A stretch of DNA of 64,000 nt from Mahella australiensis 50-1 BON (GTDB lineage: Bacteria; Bacillota; Clostridia; Mahellales; Mahellaceae). Positions within the stretch are counted from its first letter, which is position 1, and each line of letters begins with the position of its first letter. Below are positions 27,669-38,080 of the stretch, in pieces. The stretch lies in assembly GCF_000213255.1 (NCBI RefSeq), contig NC_015520.1:1260001-1324000 (forward strand). The letters are read 5' to 3'. A model generated the notes under the pieces. It made no database searches. It had not been told where the DNA came from and saw nothing but the letters and a program-made list of their open reading frames with translations. The position numbers and the translations under genes are program-made.

Positions 27669-28273
27669 ACAACATATGGCCTTATGACGTACCCGGTATA
27701 CCCGATGATATCTTTATACGCGGGGATGTGCCCATGACTAAAAGGGAAATACGCTGCCTTGCGATATCGGCCATGAGGTTGCGTAACAGCAGCATCGTAT
27801 GGGATATAGGAGCCGGTACGGGGTCGGTCAGCGTCGAAGCAGCTATAATAGCCAAAAACGGCAGGGTATATGCGGTGGAAAAAGATGCGCAGGCTTTGGC
27901 TTTAATACAGCAAAATGCCGAAAGGTTCGAGCTGGACAACATAGAGGCGGTGTATGGCGAAGCTCCCGATATATTAGAAAAGCTGCCAGATCCCGATGCA
28001 GTATTCATAGGGGGCAGCGGCGGATGCATGGGCAGCATAATGAACACTTGCGGCCAACACCTACGCTCAGGTGGAACGCTGGCCATCAACTGTATTTCTT
28101 TAGAAAATGCCGCCTTGGCTATAGAGGCCATGAGAGCTTGCGGGTTTATCGGTACCGATATTATACAGGCGGCTATAAGCCGGGGCAGCATGGCCGGATG
28201 CCATACCATGTTAAAGGCCTTAAACCCGATATTTATTATAAGCGGCCGAAGGGGGGGTGAAATTGAAGGGTAG
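27665..28273 (+). CDS. cbiT: Cobalt-precorrin-6B/7 C15-methyltransferase (decarboxylating)
   Basis: A 202-residue class-I methyltransferase that methylates C15 and decarboxylates the C12 acetate. It has PGIPDDIFIRGDVPMTKREIR, shown here only to mark the conserved N-terminus (21 residues trimmed to DDIFIRGDVPMTKREIR), the SAM motif VWDIGAGTGSVSVEAA and the FIGGSGG loop. The start at 27665 overlaps cbiE by 4 bases. Its end overlaps cbiL by up to 17 bases. A long antisense frame over this gene is compositional and not a gene. Confidence 0.93.
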   Translation: MNNIWPYDVPGIPDDIFIRGDVPMTKREIRCLAISAMRLRNSSIVWDIGAGTGSVSVEAAIIAKNGRVYAVEKDAQALALIQQNAERFELDNIEAVYGEAPDILEKLPDPDAVFIGGSGGCMGSIMNTCGQHLRSGGTLAINCISLENAALAIEAMRACGFIGTDIIQAAISRGSMAGCHTMLKALNPIFIISGRRGGEIEG

Positions 28274-28958
28274 ATTATATGGCGTAGGTGTAGGTCCCGG
28301 CGACCCCGAGCTGATATCCATAAAAGCGTGCCGTATATTGCAGATGGCGGACGTATTGGCAGCGCCGTCTTCATCGGTTGAGGGGACCGATATAGCGCTC
28401 GATATAGCCTCATATTATATTAAACCTTCGACCGAGATATTGCACCTCCCGTTTCCGATGACATCTGATAGAACGGTGCTGGAGCAACAATGGGACAAAA
28501 ATGCTCGCTCGCTGCAGGAAAGATTGGACTTAGGCCAAAATGTGGCCTTCGTCACCATAGGTGATCCTATGATATACAGTACTTACATATATATGCTGCA
28601 ACGCTTGGCACAATTGGGTTACGATATAGAAACCATACCCGGCATACCGTCGTTTTGCGCATCGGCTGCTGCAGCGCAGATGCCTCTGGGCAAGGGTGGC
28701 GATGCGATAACCATAATACCCGGTGACCCTCAAAAGGTATTGGATGCCCAATCGGGAATATCCAGCACGCTGGTATTTATGAAGCCATCGGGGCATGGAC
28801 GTAAAATAGCGCGTATGCTCGCACAAGCCGGGTACCGCAATGTGACTTTGATAAGCCATGCGGGACAAAGAGGGCAAAAGATATGGCGCGATATAAGCGC
28901 TGCGGATTGGGAAGATATCGATTATATGTCGATTATTATAGCCAGGAAGGATGAGTAG
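28257..28958 (+). CDS. cbiL: Cobalt-precorrin-2 C20-methyltransferase
   Basis: A 233-residue SAM-dependent methylase acting first after cobalt insertion. It has LYGVGVGPGDPELISIKA, PFPMTSDR (near residue 65), FVTIGDPMIYSTYIYML and IPGIPSFCASAAAA, the specific CbiL/CobI pattern. The start is uncertain: GTG at 28257 abuts the G-rich ribosome site, whereas TTG at 28263 has better spacing from AGGGGGGTGA. It overlaps cbiT and is 2 bases from cbiF. Confidence 0.93.
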   Translation: MKLKGRLYGVGVGPGDPELISIKACRILQMADVLAAPSSSVEGTDIALDIASYYIKPSTEILHLPFPMTSDRTVLEQQWDKNARSLQERLDLGQNVAFVTIGDPMIYSTYIYMLQRLAQLGYDIETIPGIPSFCASAAAAQMPLGKGGDAITIIPGDPQKVLDAQSGISSTLVFMKPSGHGRKIARMLAQAGYRNVTLISHAGQRGQKIWRDISAADWEDIDYMSIIIARKDE

Positions 28959-28960
28959 TA

Positions 28961-29719
28961 ATGATTTATTTTATAGGAGCAGGTCCCGGTGATCCCGGGC
29001 TTATGACGCTGCGGGGGCGATCCATTATAGAAAACAGCCCTATCATCATTTATGCCGGCTCACTCATAAATCCGGCGCTGCTCGAATGGGCGTTGACTGA
29101 TGCAGAGGTCTATGATAGCGCGGGCATGGATTTGACGGAGATAATCGCTATAATGTCTGATGCCGATAGCTCTCATAAGGACGTGGCACGGCTGCACACC
29201 GGCGATCCGTCGATATATGGTGCCATAGCTGAGCAGATGGACTGCTTGGATAAATTGAAGATAAGCTATGAAATAGTGCCTGGTGTGTCCTCTTTTTCGG
29301 CTGCAGCCGCTGTCTTAAAAAAAGAATATACCATACCTGAGCTGTCCCAAACCGTCATATTGACCAGAGCCGCCGGGCACACGCCTGTGCCGCCGGAGCA
29401 GGGAATAAACGAGTTGGCTGCACATAAAGCGTCGCTGGCCATATTCCTCAGCGTTCATATGATCGATGAGGTGGTAGAGCAGCTTCGATCCGGCTATAAA
29501 AGCGATATACCTGTGGCGGTGGTGGAAAAGGCCACTTGGCCGGATCAGCGCATAATAACAGGTCGCCTGTCTGATATAGCCGGCAAAATAAAAGAGGCTG
29601 GCATGAATCGCACGGCGCTTATATTGGCGGGGCCGTTTTTGGAAGAAAGGCAGCAGCCGTATTCCAAGCTTTATGATAGTGGTTTTACTCACGGATACAG
29701 GAAAGGTTCTGCGGTATGA
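28961..29719 (+). CDS. cbiF: Cobalt-precorrin-4 C11-methyltransferase
   Basis: A 252-residue methylase of the CbiF/CobM type. Diagnostic segments are YFIGAGPGDPGLMTLRG, IIYAGSLINPALLEWA, RLHTGDPSIYGAIAEQMD and VPGVSSFSAAAA, with TRAAGHTPVP later. It overlaps cbiG by 4 bases. Length matches the family. Confidence 0.95.
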   Translation: MIYFIGAGPGDPGLMTLRGRSIIENSPIIIYAGSLINPALLEWALTDAEVYDSAGMDLTEIIAIMSDADSSHKDVARLHTGDPSIYGAIAEQMDCLDKLKISYEIVPGVSSFSAAAAVLKKEYTIPELSQTVILTRAAGHTPVPPEQGINELAAHKASLAIFLSVHMIDEVVEQLRSGYKSDIPVAVVEKATWPDQRIITGRLSDIAGKIKEAGMNRTALILAGPFLEERQQPYSKLYDSGFTHGYRKGSAV

Positions 29720-30753
29720 GTACAGCTATCATAGCGCTTACCGAAGATGGCTGCCGCATAGCCAGGCGCATAGCTGAGGATTTAGAGAACGCTGATTTAT
29801 ATATGCCTTCTAGATATGCAGTGGTTTACAGTGGCTCACACAGCATTGAATCGGAGTTGAAGGCGCTTACCGCAGAGTTATTTCGCGGATATGATGCTTT
29901 GATATTTATTACGGCAGTCGGCATAGCGGTCCGCTGTATATCGCCGTATCTAAAAGATAAATACAATGACCCGGCCGTAGTGGTTATAGACGATATGGGC
30001 AAATTTGCAATAAGCTTATTATCCGGTCACATAGGCGGTGCAAATAATTTGACCAAACAGGTGGCAAACATTATCGGTGCCTGTCCAGTTATAACGACAT
30101 CTACCGATAATCGTGGCTTGTGGGCAGTAGACCTGTTTGCTGACGAACATGGTCTTAAAATAGAAAATAAAAGCGATGTCAAAACGGTTAGCGCAGCGCT
30201 TATAAACGGCGGGCGCGTGGCATGGTATACCGACGACCTAAGCATAGAGGTGCCTTTCGGCCTATACAATGTGCCCGGCATAAGCGATATAGACAAAAAC
30301 TATAGCGCTGCGGTATTATGCACTATAGTTGCAGCACGGCAACTGCCGGTCCCAGCCGTGTGGCTGCGTCCAGCCGTAGTATCAGCCGGTATAGGTTGCC
30401 AACGCGGCGAAAAAAGCTGCAATATAGAAAAAGCTATATATGAAGCGTGCGGTATGGCTGGTATCAGCTTTAACGCCGTGGCCCGCATATGCTCCATAGA
30501 TATAAAGGAAAATGAAAGTGGCCTAAAAGAATGCGCCTCAAATATCGGCGCTTCACTTCATTTTTACAGCGCGGAGGAAATAAAGATGGTAGAACACCTA
30601 TTTTCATCATCGGCTTTTGTGAGTTCAAAGGTAGGCGTGGGCAATGTGGCTCAAAGCTGTGCCTATTTGGACAGCATGCTCGGAGAATTGTTGCTCCCTA
30701 AAACCATCATAAGCGGCATCACCGTTTCACTATATAGAAGAGGAACGCTATGA
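29716..30753 (+). CDS. cbiG: Cobalt-precorrin-5A hydrolase
   Basis: A 345-residue CbiG protein, which opens the delta-lactone and releases acetaldehyde. It shows the N-terminal domain with IITAVGIAVRCISPYLKDK-like sequence (FITAVGIAVRCISPYL), VVVIDDMGKFAISLLSGHIG and the ITTSTDNRG segment, and the C-terminal domain with GIGCQRGEKS and SSKVGVGNVAQSCA. It overlaps cbiF and cbiH by 4 bases each. Confidence 0.94.
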   Translation: MSTAIIALTEDGCRIARRIAEDLENADLYMPSRYAVVYSGSHSIESELKALTAELFRGYDALIFITAVGIAVRCISPYLKDKYNDPAVVVIDDMGKFAISLLSGHIGGANNLTKQVANIIGACPVITTSTDNRGLWAVDLFADEHGLKIENKSDVKTVSAALINGGRVAWYTDDLSIEVPFGLYNVPGISDIDKNYSAAVLCTIVAARQLPVPAVWLRPAVVSAGIGCQRGEKSCNIEKAIYEACGMAGISFNAVARICSIDIKENESGLKECASNIGASLHFYSAEEIKMVEHLFSSSAFVSSKVGVGNVAQSCAYLDSMLGELLLPKTIISGITVSLYRRGTL

Positions 30754-31487
30754 ATTACGGTGATATTTATGTGGTAGGTATAGGCCCCGGCGATGAAAGT
30801 CAGCTTACGCCGGCTGCCCTTAAAGCCATAGAATATTGTGACGTCGTTGTGGGATATAAAACCTATCTGGATTTGATAGATTATTTATTGTGCGATAAAA
30901 CGATAGTAGCTTCATCTATGCGCAAAGAACGGGAGCGATGTTCTCAGGCATTGGAATATGCCCTAGAAGGGGAAAATGTGGCATTGATAAGCGGTGGTGA
31001 TCCCGGTATATACGGTATGGCAGGGCTTATGCTAGAAACAGTCGAACAGGGCGGATGCGATATAAACGTGCGGATAGTACCGGGTATTACGGCGGCTAAT
31101 GCCGCGGCCGCTTTGTTGGGCGCCCCGTTGATGAATGATTTCGCTGTTATAAGCTTAAGCGATCTCATGACGCCGTGGGAAACCATAGAGAGGCGCGTTC
31201 GTCTCGCGGCCGAGGGCGACTTTGTCATAGCGCTTTATAATCCTGCCAGTACCAAGCGGAGGTGGCAGATAGAGACCGTTCGCCACATAGTGATGCAATA
31301 TAGGACTGGCGATACGCCGGTTGGCATTGTAAGGAATGCTGTGCGCCAGGAACAGACGGTTACAATAACCAATTTGGAAGAGATGCTCAAATACAGCATA
31401 GATATGGCCTCGGTGGTGATTGTGGGCAACAGCGCCACGTATGTGCGGAACGGATACATGATAACGCCGCGGGGATATCATATATAG
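30750..31487 (+). CDS. cbiH: Cobalt-precorrin-3 C17-methyltransferase
   Basis: A 245-residue methylase causing ring contraction and C17 methylation. It has VVGIGPGDESQLTPAA, CDVVVGYKTYLDLI, LISGGDPGIYGMAG, PGITAANAAAALLGAPL and the IALYNPASTKRRWQ segment typical of CbiH/CobJ. It is the last cbi gene before the tetrapyrrole (hem) block, with hemA starting 17 bases later. Confidence 0.95.
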   Translation: MNYGDIYVVGIGPGDESQLTPAALKAIEYCDVVVGYKTYLDLIDYLLCDKTIVASSMRKERERCSQALEYALEGENVALISGGDPGIYGMAGLMLETVEQGGCDINVRIVPGITAANAAAALLGAPLMNDFAVISLSDLMTPWETIERRVRLAAEGDFVIALYNPASTKRRWQIETVRHIVMQYRTGDTPVGIVRNAVRQEQTVTITNLEEMLKYSIDMASVVIVGNSATYVRNGYMITPRGYHI

Positions 31488-31504
31488 AAATGGTGCGATG
31501 AATT

Positions 31505-32773
31505 ATGGAATTGATAATGATGGGATTGAGCTTTAAAACGGCCGATATGACCTTGCTGGAAAAAGCTAGTTACAATATGGACAAAGATATAAGCGGAGGC
31601 CTGCGATTTTTAAAAAATCAGGTAGGTGTAAGTGAATGCGTTATAGTGGCTACATGCAATCGGAATGAGGCCTATTGCTATGCCTCTTCATATCGTGATG
31701 GATTAAACGGATTAAAGGCGTTATTCATAGATTTTATAGGCGTGGAAACCGATGATGTTGAGAGATGTTTTTACGTAAAGACCGGTAGGGATACTATAAA
31801 CCATATTGTAAATGTGGCGTGTGGCTTGGACTCGATGGTCATAGGTGAAGACCAGATATTGGGCCAGGTCAATGATGCCAGGCAACAGGCGCTCGCCGTC
31901 GGTGCGTGCGGCAAGGTTATGGATAGGCTGTTTAGGGAGGCGGTGACAGCGGGTAAAGCCATGCGCACTTCCACCGGAATATCGCATATACCCACCTCTA
32001 TCAGTTATATGGCCATAAAGCATGCGGCAAAAATGCTGGGTGGTCTAAATGATAAAACAGCATTTGTCATAGGGACCGGCCAAATGGGTAAACTGACCAT
32101 ACGTTATCTGCTCGAAGAAGGGGCGCGCGTTTATATAACCAACCGTACCGTTCAAAAGGCTATGGATATAGCTGCTGCTATGCCGGGCGTACAAGCCGTT
32201 GAATACCCAAAGAAATATCAATATATAGCTTCATCCGACCTTTTGATCAGTGCTACAAACGCTCCTCATTATGTATTATATAAAGAAAGGCTGGAGGAAT
32301 TCATAAAGCCAGGCAAACGCCTTTTGGCGTTAGATCTATCTGTACCAAGGGATATAGATCCTTCCATTGATGATATCGCTGAGATAAATTTGTTAGATAT
32401 GGATCGGTTTAAGGCCATGATACAGGACAACAATAACCTGCGCCGGCAGCTTTTATCTGAGGCGACGCCGATAATAGAAGCAGCGACTGATAGGTTTGTC
32501 AAATGGTACAATGCTTTGGAAGCCGTACCTATCATAAATATGATAGATGAGTGGGCTGACGCTTTATGCGATGAAGAAATCCAAAAGATTATGCATAAAC
32601 TCAGCACCGATAGGGACAGGGAAATAGCAGCCCGTGTGATGAAGCGTTTGACTGGCCGCCTTATTAGCCGGCCGATAGGCTGGGTAAAACAATGCAGCCA
32701 AAATGGCAGTATAAATCAATACAGGCGCATTATAACCGATATGTTCGGTGTGGAGGATTCATCAAATGAATAA
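31505..32773 (+). CDS. hemA: Glutamyl-tRNA reductase
   Basis: A 422-residue enzyme reducing Glu-tRNA(Glu) to glutamate 1-semialdehyde with NADPH. The catalytic Cys lies in VATCNRNEAY (about residue 50); GLDSMVIGEDQILGQVNDA and a NADPH-binding AFVIGTGQMGKLTIRYL segment follow, then a C-terminal helical dimerisation domain. It begins the tetrapyrrole supply block downstream of cbiH. Its end overlaps hemC by 8 bases. gltX, which makes the charged tRNA, lies at 51.6 kb. Confidence 0.96.
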   Translation: MELIMMGLSFKTADMTLLEKASYNMDKDISGGLRFLKNQVGVSECVIVATCNRNEAYCYASSYRDGLNGLKALFIDFIGVETDDVERCFYVKTGRDTINHIVNVACGLDSMVIGEDQILGQVNDARQQALAVGACGKVMDRLFREAVTAGKAMRTSTGISHIPTSISYMAIKHAAKMLGGLNDKTAFVIGTGQMGKLTIRYLLEEGARVYITNRTVQKAMDIAAAMPGVQAVEYPKKYQYIASSDLLISATNAPHYVLYKERLEEFIKPGKRLLALDLSVPRDIDPSIDDIAEINLLDMDRFKAMIQDNNNLRRQLLSEATPIIEAATDRFVKWYNALEAVPIINMIDEWADALCDEEIQKIMHKLSTDRDREIAARVMKRLTGRLISRPIGWVKQCSQNGSINQYRRIITDMFGVEDSSNE

Positions 32774-33644
32774 AATAAGGGTAGGTAGCCGAGGCAGCCG
32801 TTTGGCTTTGGCCCAAACTGATGCCGTTATATCTGCGTTGCGTTCATTATATCCGGATATCGATTTCGAAAGGCAGATCGTAAAGACCGAAGGGGATCGG
32901 CTGCAGCATATACCTGTGGAACGAATAGGAGACAAGGGCATTTTCGTAAAAGATATAGAACAGGCGCTGATGGATGGCCATATAGATATGGCTGTGCACA
33001 GCATGAAAGATGTGCCGTCGCAATTGCCGGATGGCCTTATGATAGGAGCCATGCCGTGGAGGGAAGATCCGCGGGATGCGTTCATATCTTCTGATGGTCG
33101 AACGATAGAACAGCTCGGGTGCAGGGCGCGTATAGGTATCGGTAGTGCGCGCAGGTCAGCTCAGTTGAAGAACTGTTTTCCCGGTATAGACATAGTGGCC
33201 ATACGCGGGAATATCGATACGCGTATAAATAAAATAAACGAGGCCGGATTAGATGGCATAGTCCTGGCTGTTGCCGGTTTGAAACGTTTAGGAGTGTCCG
33301 ACGTGATAACCCAAATATTACCTGTAGATGTATGCACGCCGGCGGCTGGCCAAGGGGCTTTGGGCATTGAGATAAGGAAGAGCGATGAAAAAGCGGCGGA
33401 TTTGCTGATGCCTTTAAATCACGCCCCAACGCGAGCAGCCGTAGATGCCGAGCGTATGTTCATGGCCATGATGGGCGGCGATTGCAATACGCCCATAGGC
33501 GTATATGGAGAGGTAGATGGTGTTGATATATTGTTGCGCGCGGCTGTGGAAAAAGACGGCTGTATAATGAGGCACAGCGTAAAAGGGGAGGTTGCTCAAT
33601 ACCAAAATGTGGTATCGAAATTAGTCGCCCTATTGGAGGAGTGA
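32766..33644 (+). CDS. hemC: Hydroxymethylbilane synthase (porphobilinogen deaminase)
   Basis: A 292-residue enzyme polymerising four porphobilinogens. It has the RVGSRGSRLALAQT N-terminus, VHSMKDVPSQLPDG, ARIGIGSARRSAQLKN, AAGQGALGIEIR and the GGDCNTPIG cofactor-attachment Cys. The ATG at 32766 is preferred over an in-frame TTG-type start at 32748 inside hemA. It is followed after 3 bases by the cobA/hemD fusion. Confidence 0.96.
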   Translation: MNKIRVGSRGSRLALAQTDAVISALRSLYPDIDFERQIVKTEGDRLQHIPVERIGDKGIFVKDIEQALMDGHIDMAVHSMKDVPSQLPDGLMIGAMPWREDPRDAFISSDGRTIEQLGCRARIGIGSARRSAQLKNCFPGIDIVAIRGNIDTRINKINEAGLDGIVLAVAGLKRLGVSDVITQILPVDVCTPAAGQGALGIEIRKSDEKAADLLMPLNHAPTRAAVDAERMFMAMMGGDCNTPIGVYGEVDGVDILLRAAVEKDGCIMRHSVKGEVAQYQNVVSKLVALLEE

Positions 33645-33647
33645 GGT

Positions 33648-35174
33648 ATGATGGGCAAGGTATATCTTATAGGGGCGGGTCCCGGGGATGCAGGCCTTAT
33701 AACCCAAAAGGCCATAGAATGCTTGAAATCGGCAGATGTAGTGATATATGACCGATTGGTAAATCAGAAACTTTTAACCTATGCGGACAAATCGGCAAGG
33801 CTCATATACGCCGGCAAACAACCCGGAAAGCATGCCATGATACAGCAAGACATAAATCGTCTGTTAGTGGATGAGGCTATGGCCGGGCATACGGTAGCTC
33901 GCTTAAAGGGAGGTGATCCCTTTGTATTCGGCAGGAGTGGTGAAGAAGCTATGGCATTACGGCGCCACGGTTTACCGTATGAAGTAGTGCCGGGTATAAC
34001 ATCGGCTATAGCCGTGCCAACTTATGCCGGCATACCGGTTACATATCGAGGGTTGGCATCGTCGGTGCACATTATTACCGGGCATGAGGGCGCTTCCAAA
34101 CAAAAGTCCGATATCGATTGGGATGTGCTGGCTAAATTGGACGGAACGTTAATCTTTCTGATGGGCATGGAGCGCTTGAGCGATATATGTAGCCAGCTCA
34201 TTCTATACGGCAAGGCTGAACGGACGCCTGCGGCCGTTATAGAACAAGGCACCACAGCACGGCAAAGGACGATTGTAGGGACATTGGCAGATATAAGTCA
34301 AAGAGCCGCACAAGAAGAAATACGCTCGCCATCTGTAATAGTAATAGGCGATGTAGTATCGCTGCGCCAGCAATTGAGGTGGTATGAGCATCTGCCTCTA
34401 TGCGGTAAGGTTATAATGGTGACGCGAGCCGACGGCCAACGAGAAGATTTGGCACGAGGGTTGGAACGATTGGGGGCTCAAGTCGAGCATTTTCCGGTCA
34501 TATCGATAAAGCCGCCTGATGATTATGGGCCGCTGGATGAAGCCATAGAATTCATATCACAATATAAATGGCTTATATTTACCAGTGCCAACGGTGTGGA
34601 ATCTTTCTTTGACAGGCTGTTGTACCACGGCATGGATAGCCGCTACATTGCCGGAATAAAAGTGGGCGCGATAGGCAGCGGCACGTATGCTACTTTAAAA
34701 CAGCATGGTGTTATAGCGGATTATATGCCGGAGAGTTTTAGTACAGATGATTTGGCGTCTGGACTGAAAGAACAGATAACACTCGGTATGCGCATATTGC
34801 TGCCGTGCTCGGACATAGCCGGCCTTAATATAAAGCAAACGTTAGAGTGTGCGGGTGCTGTAGTAGATATGGTCACAGCCTATCGCACGGTGCCCAATGC
34901 TCAACAAAGTCAGCGTTTGATAGATTTACTTGGCGATCATTATATAGATGCGATAACTTTTACGAGTTCGTCCACTGTCCATAACTTCGTAAATATATTG
35001 GGCGTGGGCAATGTATCATTGCTAGACGGCGTTAAATTGGCCTCCATAGGGCCGGTTACTTCGGCTGCTTTGCGACAATACGGGCTTAAAGTCGATATGC
35101 AGGCCGACGTTTATACTATAGATGGATTGATAGGAGCGTTAAAGGAGGATTTTTGTAATGGACATACTATATAG
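33648..35174 (+). CDS. cobA-hemD: Uroporphyrinogen-III C-methyltransferase / uroporphyrinogen-III synthase fusion
   Basis: A 508-residue two-domain protein. Residues 1-245 are a SAM uroporphyrinogen-III methyltransferase: [47 protein letters not shown] and [20 protein letters not shown]. Residues 255-505 are Hem[33 protein letters not shown], and [11 protein letters not shown] near the end. It couples closure of the urogen III ring to its first methylation toward precorrin-2. The fusion is common in Firmicutes. It overlaps hemB by 17 bases. Confidence 0.95.
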   Translation: MMGKVYLIGAGPGDAGLITQKAIECLKSADVVIYDRLVNQKLLTYADKSARLIYAGKQPGKHAMIQQDINRLLVDEAMAGHTVARLKGGDPFVFGRSGEEAMALRRHGLPYEVVPGITSAIAVPTYAGIPVTYRGLASSVHIITGHEGASKQKSDIDWDVLAKLDGTLIFLMGMERLSDICSQLILYGKAERTPAAVIEQGTTARQRTIVGTLADISQRAAQEEIRSPSVIVIGDVVSLRQQLRWYEHLPLCGKVIMVTRADGQREDLARGLERLGAQVEHFPVISIKPPDDYGPLDEAIEFISQYKWLIFTSANGVESFFDRLLYHGMDSRYIAGIKVGAIGSGTYATLKQHGVIADYMPESFSTDDLASGLKEQITLGMRILLPCSDIAGLNIKQTLECAGAVVDMVTAYRTVPNAQQSQRLIDLLGDHYIDAITFTSSSTVHNFVNILGVGNVSLLDGVKLASIGPVTSAALRQYGLKVDMQADVYTIDGLIGALKEDFCNGHTI

Positions 35175-36135
35175 GCCGAGACGTTTGAGGCAAAACGATG
35201 CTATAAGGGATTTGGTGCGGGAAACCGAGCTGAACGTTCACGATCTTATATACCCAATCTTTGTCATGCATGGTATGAACACGCAAGAGGGCATACAGTC
35301 CATGCCGGGCATATATCGTTATTCTGTCGATAGGCTGATGGAAGAGTTAGAAGATATCGTAAAGCTCGGCATTCCCGGTATCCTTATATTCGGTTTGCCG
35401 GAATACAAGGACGCCGTTGGTAGCGAGGCTTATGCCGACGATGGTGTAGTGCAGGAGGCTGTAAAAGCCATAAAAAGGCGATTCCCGACATTGTTGGTCA
35501 TTACCGATGTGTGTTTGTGCGAATATACAGACCATGGCCATTGCGGCATTGTAAAGGACGGCATAGTGGATAACGATGCATCGGCAGAGCTGATAGCCCG
35601 GACGGCGCTATCGCATGCGCGGGCCGGCGCCGATATAGTAGCGCCGTCGGATATGATGGATGGGCGCATAGGTGCTGTAAGAAAGGCTTTGGATCAGAAT
35701 GGTTATCAGCATGTATCTATCATGGCCTACAGCGCCAAATATGCATCGGCTTTTTATGGGCCATTTCGCGAAGCGGCCCAATCGGCGCCGCAATTCGGCG
35801 ACAGGCGCTCGTACCAGATGGACCCTGCCAATGCCAGAGAAGCGCTGCGCGAGGTAAAATTGGACATTCAAGAAGGGGCCGATATAGTCATGGTCAAACC
35901 AGCATTAAGCTATTTGGATGTTATACATGCCGTAAGGCAGCGCTTTGATGTACCGTTGGCGGCGTACAATGTTAGCGGCGAATATGCCATGATAAGGGCT
36001 GCCTCAGCTAATGGCTGGATGGATGAGCATAATGCGGCATTGGAGGCATTGACTTCCATAAAGCGTGCAGGCGCGGATATAATCATAACTTATTTCGCAA
36101 AGGATGCGGCCAAATGGCTCGATACTATTCTGTAA
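35158..36135 (+). CDS. hemB: Delta-aminolevulinate dehydratase (porphobilinogen synthase)
   Basis: A 325-residue enzyme condensing two 5-aminolevulinates. The zinc-type triple-Cys motif is present ([14 protein letters not shown]), with [13 protein letters not shown], the first Schiff-base Lys in [16 protein letters not shown], and the second in [12 protein letters not shown]. The ATG at 35158 is 9 bases after GGAGG and lies inside the hemD end. It overlaps the next gene by 22 bases. Confidence 0.96.
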   Translation: MDILYRPRRLRQNDAIRDLVRETELNVHDLIYPIFVMHGMNTQEGIQSMPGIYRYSVDRLMEELEDIVKLGIPGILIFGLPEYKDAVGSEAYADDGVVQEAVKAIKRRFPTLLVITDVCLCEYTDHGHCGIVKDGIVDNDASAELIARTALSHARAGADIVAPSDMMDGRIGAVRKALDQNGYQHVSIMAYSAKYASAFYGPFREAAQSAPQFGDRRSYQMDPANAREALREVKLDIQEGADIVMVKPALSYLDVIHAVRQRFDVPLAAYNVSGEYAMIRAASANGWMDEHNAALEALTSIKRAGADIIITYFAKDAAKWLDTIL

Positions 36136-36764
36136 TACTGGATTTGGAGCATTGCCCTTGCCTGGTGGTAGGAGGGGGCAGCATAGCTCAACGCAAGATC
36201 GAGGGCATGATGCAATGCGGCGCTGATGTAACGATGATAGGTCCATCGTGTACGCCACGCCTTGAAGCCATGGCCGCTGAAGGCAGTATATATTGGCTGT
36301 CATGCTGCTATCGGACAGGCATGGCAAGGGACTTTGCCTTTGTATGCGCCGCCAGCGACGATGCGGAGGTAAATGAGCAGGTGGCCATTGATTGCCGTCG
36401 AGATAATATACCGGTCAATGTGGTGGATAATACCGAGCTATCCTCCGCTATAATACCTGCCGTATTACGTCGAGCAGACGTTATTGTATCGGTGTCCACG
36501 AGCGGTTGCAGCCCTGCATTGGCCGCGGCAATACGCGATAAAATAGCCGATGTGATAGGGCCGGCATACGGCATATATAACGATATGCTCGGTGAAATAA
36601 GAAAGCATATCCTGGCAGAAATAGATGATCCAGAAAAACGCCGTTATATACTAAGAAATATAGTAAACCAAAGATATGTCGATATGATAAAAGCCGGATA
36701 CGATGTAACGCCGGAGTTGATTTTGGATGAAATTTTATCTAATTGGAAAGAAAGGGATGTTTAA
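36114..36764 (+). CDS. Precorrin-2 dehydrogenase (sirohaem synthase N-terminal/Met8p-like)
   Basis: A 216-residue NAD-dependent enzyme oxidising precorrin-2 to sirohydrochlorin; some members also chelate iron. The Rossmann motif is [17 protein letters not shown], followed by [25 protein letters not shown] and [19 protein letters not shown]. This step feeds CbiX and also sirohaem. It lies between hemB (22-base overlap) and hemL (6-base gap). SirC, CysG-N or YlnF-like names are all used for such proteins. Confidence 0.92.
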   Translation: MARYYSVILDLEHCPCLVVGGGSIAQRKIEGMMQCGADVTMIGPSCTPRLEAMAAEGSIYWLSCCYRTGMARDFAFVCAASDDAEVNEQVAIDCRRDNIPVNVVDNTELSSAIIPAVLRRADVIVSVSTSGCSPALAAAIRDKIADVIGPAYGIYNDMLGEIRKHILAEIDDPEKRRYILRNIVNQRYVDMIKAGYDVTPELILDEILSNWKERDV

Positions 36765-36770
36765 TAGATC

Positions 36771-38063
36771 GTGAATTATGATAAATCGAAAGCATTGTTT
36801 CAAAAAGCCAAACAGCTCATGCCGGGTGGCGTGAACAGCCCGGTTAGGGCATTTAGATCGATAGGCATGGATCCGCCATTTATATGTCGCGGCAACGGTG
36901 CCAGAATATACGACGAGGATGGGCATGAATATATAGATTACGTGTGTTCCTGGGGACCGCTTATACTGGGACATGCCTATCCGGCAGTAGTAGAAAGCAT
37001 ACAACAGCAGGCCGCCTTGGGTACCAGTTTCGGCGCGGTTACGCGCCTGGAAGTCGATATGACTGAGATGATAACGCAGGCCGTGCCATCGGTGGAAATG
37101 ATCCGCATGGTCAATTCAGGCACCGAAGCTACTATGAGCGCCATAAGGCTGGCTAGAGGTTATACAGGCCGCGATAAGGTGATCAAATTTGTCGGATGTT
37201 ATCATGGCCATGCCGATGCATTGCTGATAAAAGCAGGATCAGGGGCTATGACATTTGGCGTACCGGATAGCGAAGGCGTATCGCCAGCCATAACTTCAGA
37301 TACCATAGTAACGGCATATAACGATGCGGAGGCGCTGGATCATGTGTTCGAACAATGGGGGCGAGATATCGCAGCCGTTATATTCGAGCCTGTTGCGGGC
37401 AATATGGGCACTGTACCGCCACAAATGGACTTCCTGCGGGAAATAGAATACCTGTGCGGGAAATACGGCTCGCTTATGATATGCGATGAGGTAATGACAG
37501 GCTTTCGCGTGCATTACGGTGGCGCACAGCGTTTATATGGCATAAAACCGGATATCACTACCTTCGGGAAAATTATAGGAGGGGGTCTGCCAGTAGGCGC
37601 CTATGGCGGGAAGAAAGAAATAATGCGGTATGTGGCCCCTGATGGGCCGGTATATCAAGCGGGTACATTATCGGGCAATCCCTTAGCTATGGCAGCAGGT
37701 TTAACCACCTTAAAGATACTCAGAGATAACCCTGTTATATATCAGGAGTTGGAAAGGCGGTCGGGCTTGCTGGAAAGCGGTATTAAACGATGCGTTCGCT
37801 TAGCGGGCATTCCCATATGTGTTAACAGGGTGGGTTCAATGATATGTTTGTTTTTTACCGACATAGATGTAAAGGATTATGATACCGCTCTTACCTCTAA
37901 TACCAGGCGTTATGCGGATTATTTCAAACATATGCTCGAGAAAGGTATATATCTACCGCCATCGCAATTCGAAACCTTTTTTGTATCGGCGGCTCACAGC
38001 GACGAGGACATACAATATACCATCGAAGCAATTAGCAAAGCTTTCAACCATTTGGCTGATTAG
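36771..38063 (+). CDS. hemL: Glutamate-1-semialdehyde 2,1-aminomutase
   Basis: A 430-residue PLP enzyme converting glutamate 1-semialdehyde to 5-aminolevulinate. It has [17 protein letters not shown] at the N-terminus, [17 protein letters not shown], a [10 protein letters not shown] segment, [11 protein letters not shown] and the PLP Lys in [18 protein letters not shown]. The start is a GTG at 36771. It ends the cob/hem run; no terminator was identified before the copA promoter 18 bases downstream. Confidence 0.96.
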   Translation: MNYDKSKALFQKAKQLMPGGVNSPVRAFRSIGMDPPFICRGNGARIYDEDGHEYIDYVCSWGPLILGHAYPAVVESIQQQAALGTSFGAVTRLEVDMTEMITQAVPSVEMIRMVNSGTEATMSAIRLARGYTGRDKVIKFVGCYHGHADALLIKAGSGAMTFGVPDSEGVSPAITSDTIVTAYNDAEALDHVFEQWGRDIAAVIFEPVAGNMGTVPPQMDFLREIEYLCGKYGSLMICDEVMTGFRVHYGGAQRLYGIKPDITTFGKIIGGGLPVGAYGGKKEIMRYVAPDGPVYQAGTLSGNPLAMAAGLTTLKILRDNPVIYQELERRSGLLESGIKRCVRLAGIPICVNRVGSMICLFFTDIDVKDYDTALTSNTRRYADYFKHMLEKGIYLPPSQFETFFVSAAHSDEDIQYTIEAISKAFNHLAD

Positions 38064-38080
38064 CTCTAACTGAATTTTTG

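Noticed and set aside
27682-28413. A 243-codon antisense open frame across cbiT and cbiL
   Set aside because: It is entirely opposite two well-identified genes, has no family resemblance and no ribosome site; it reflects codon bias.
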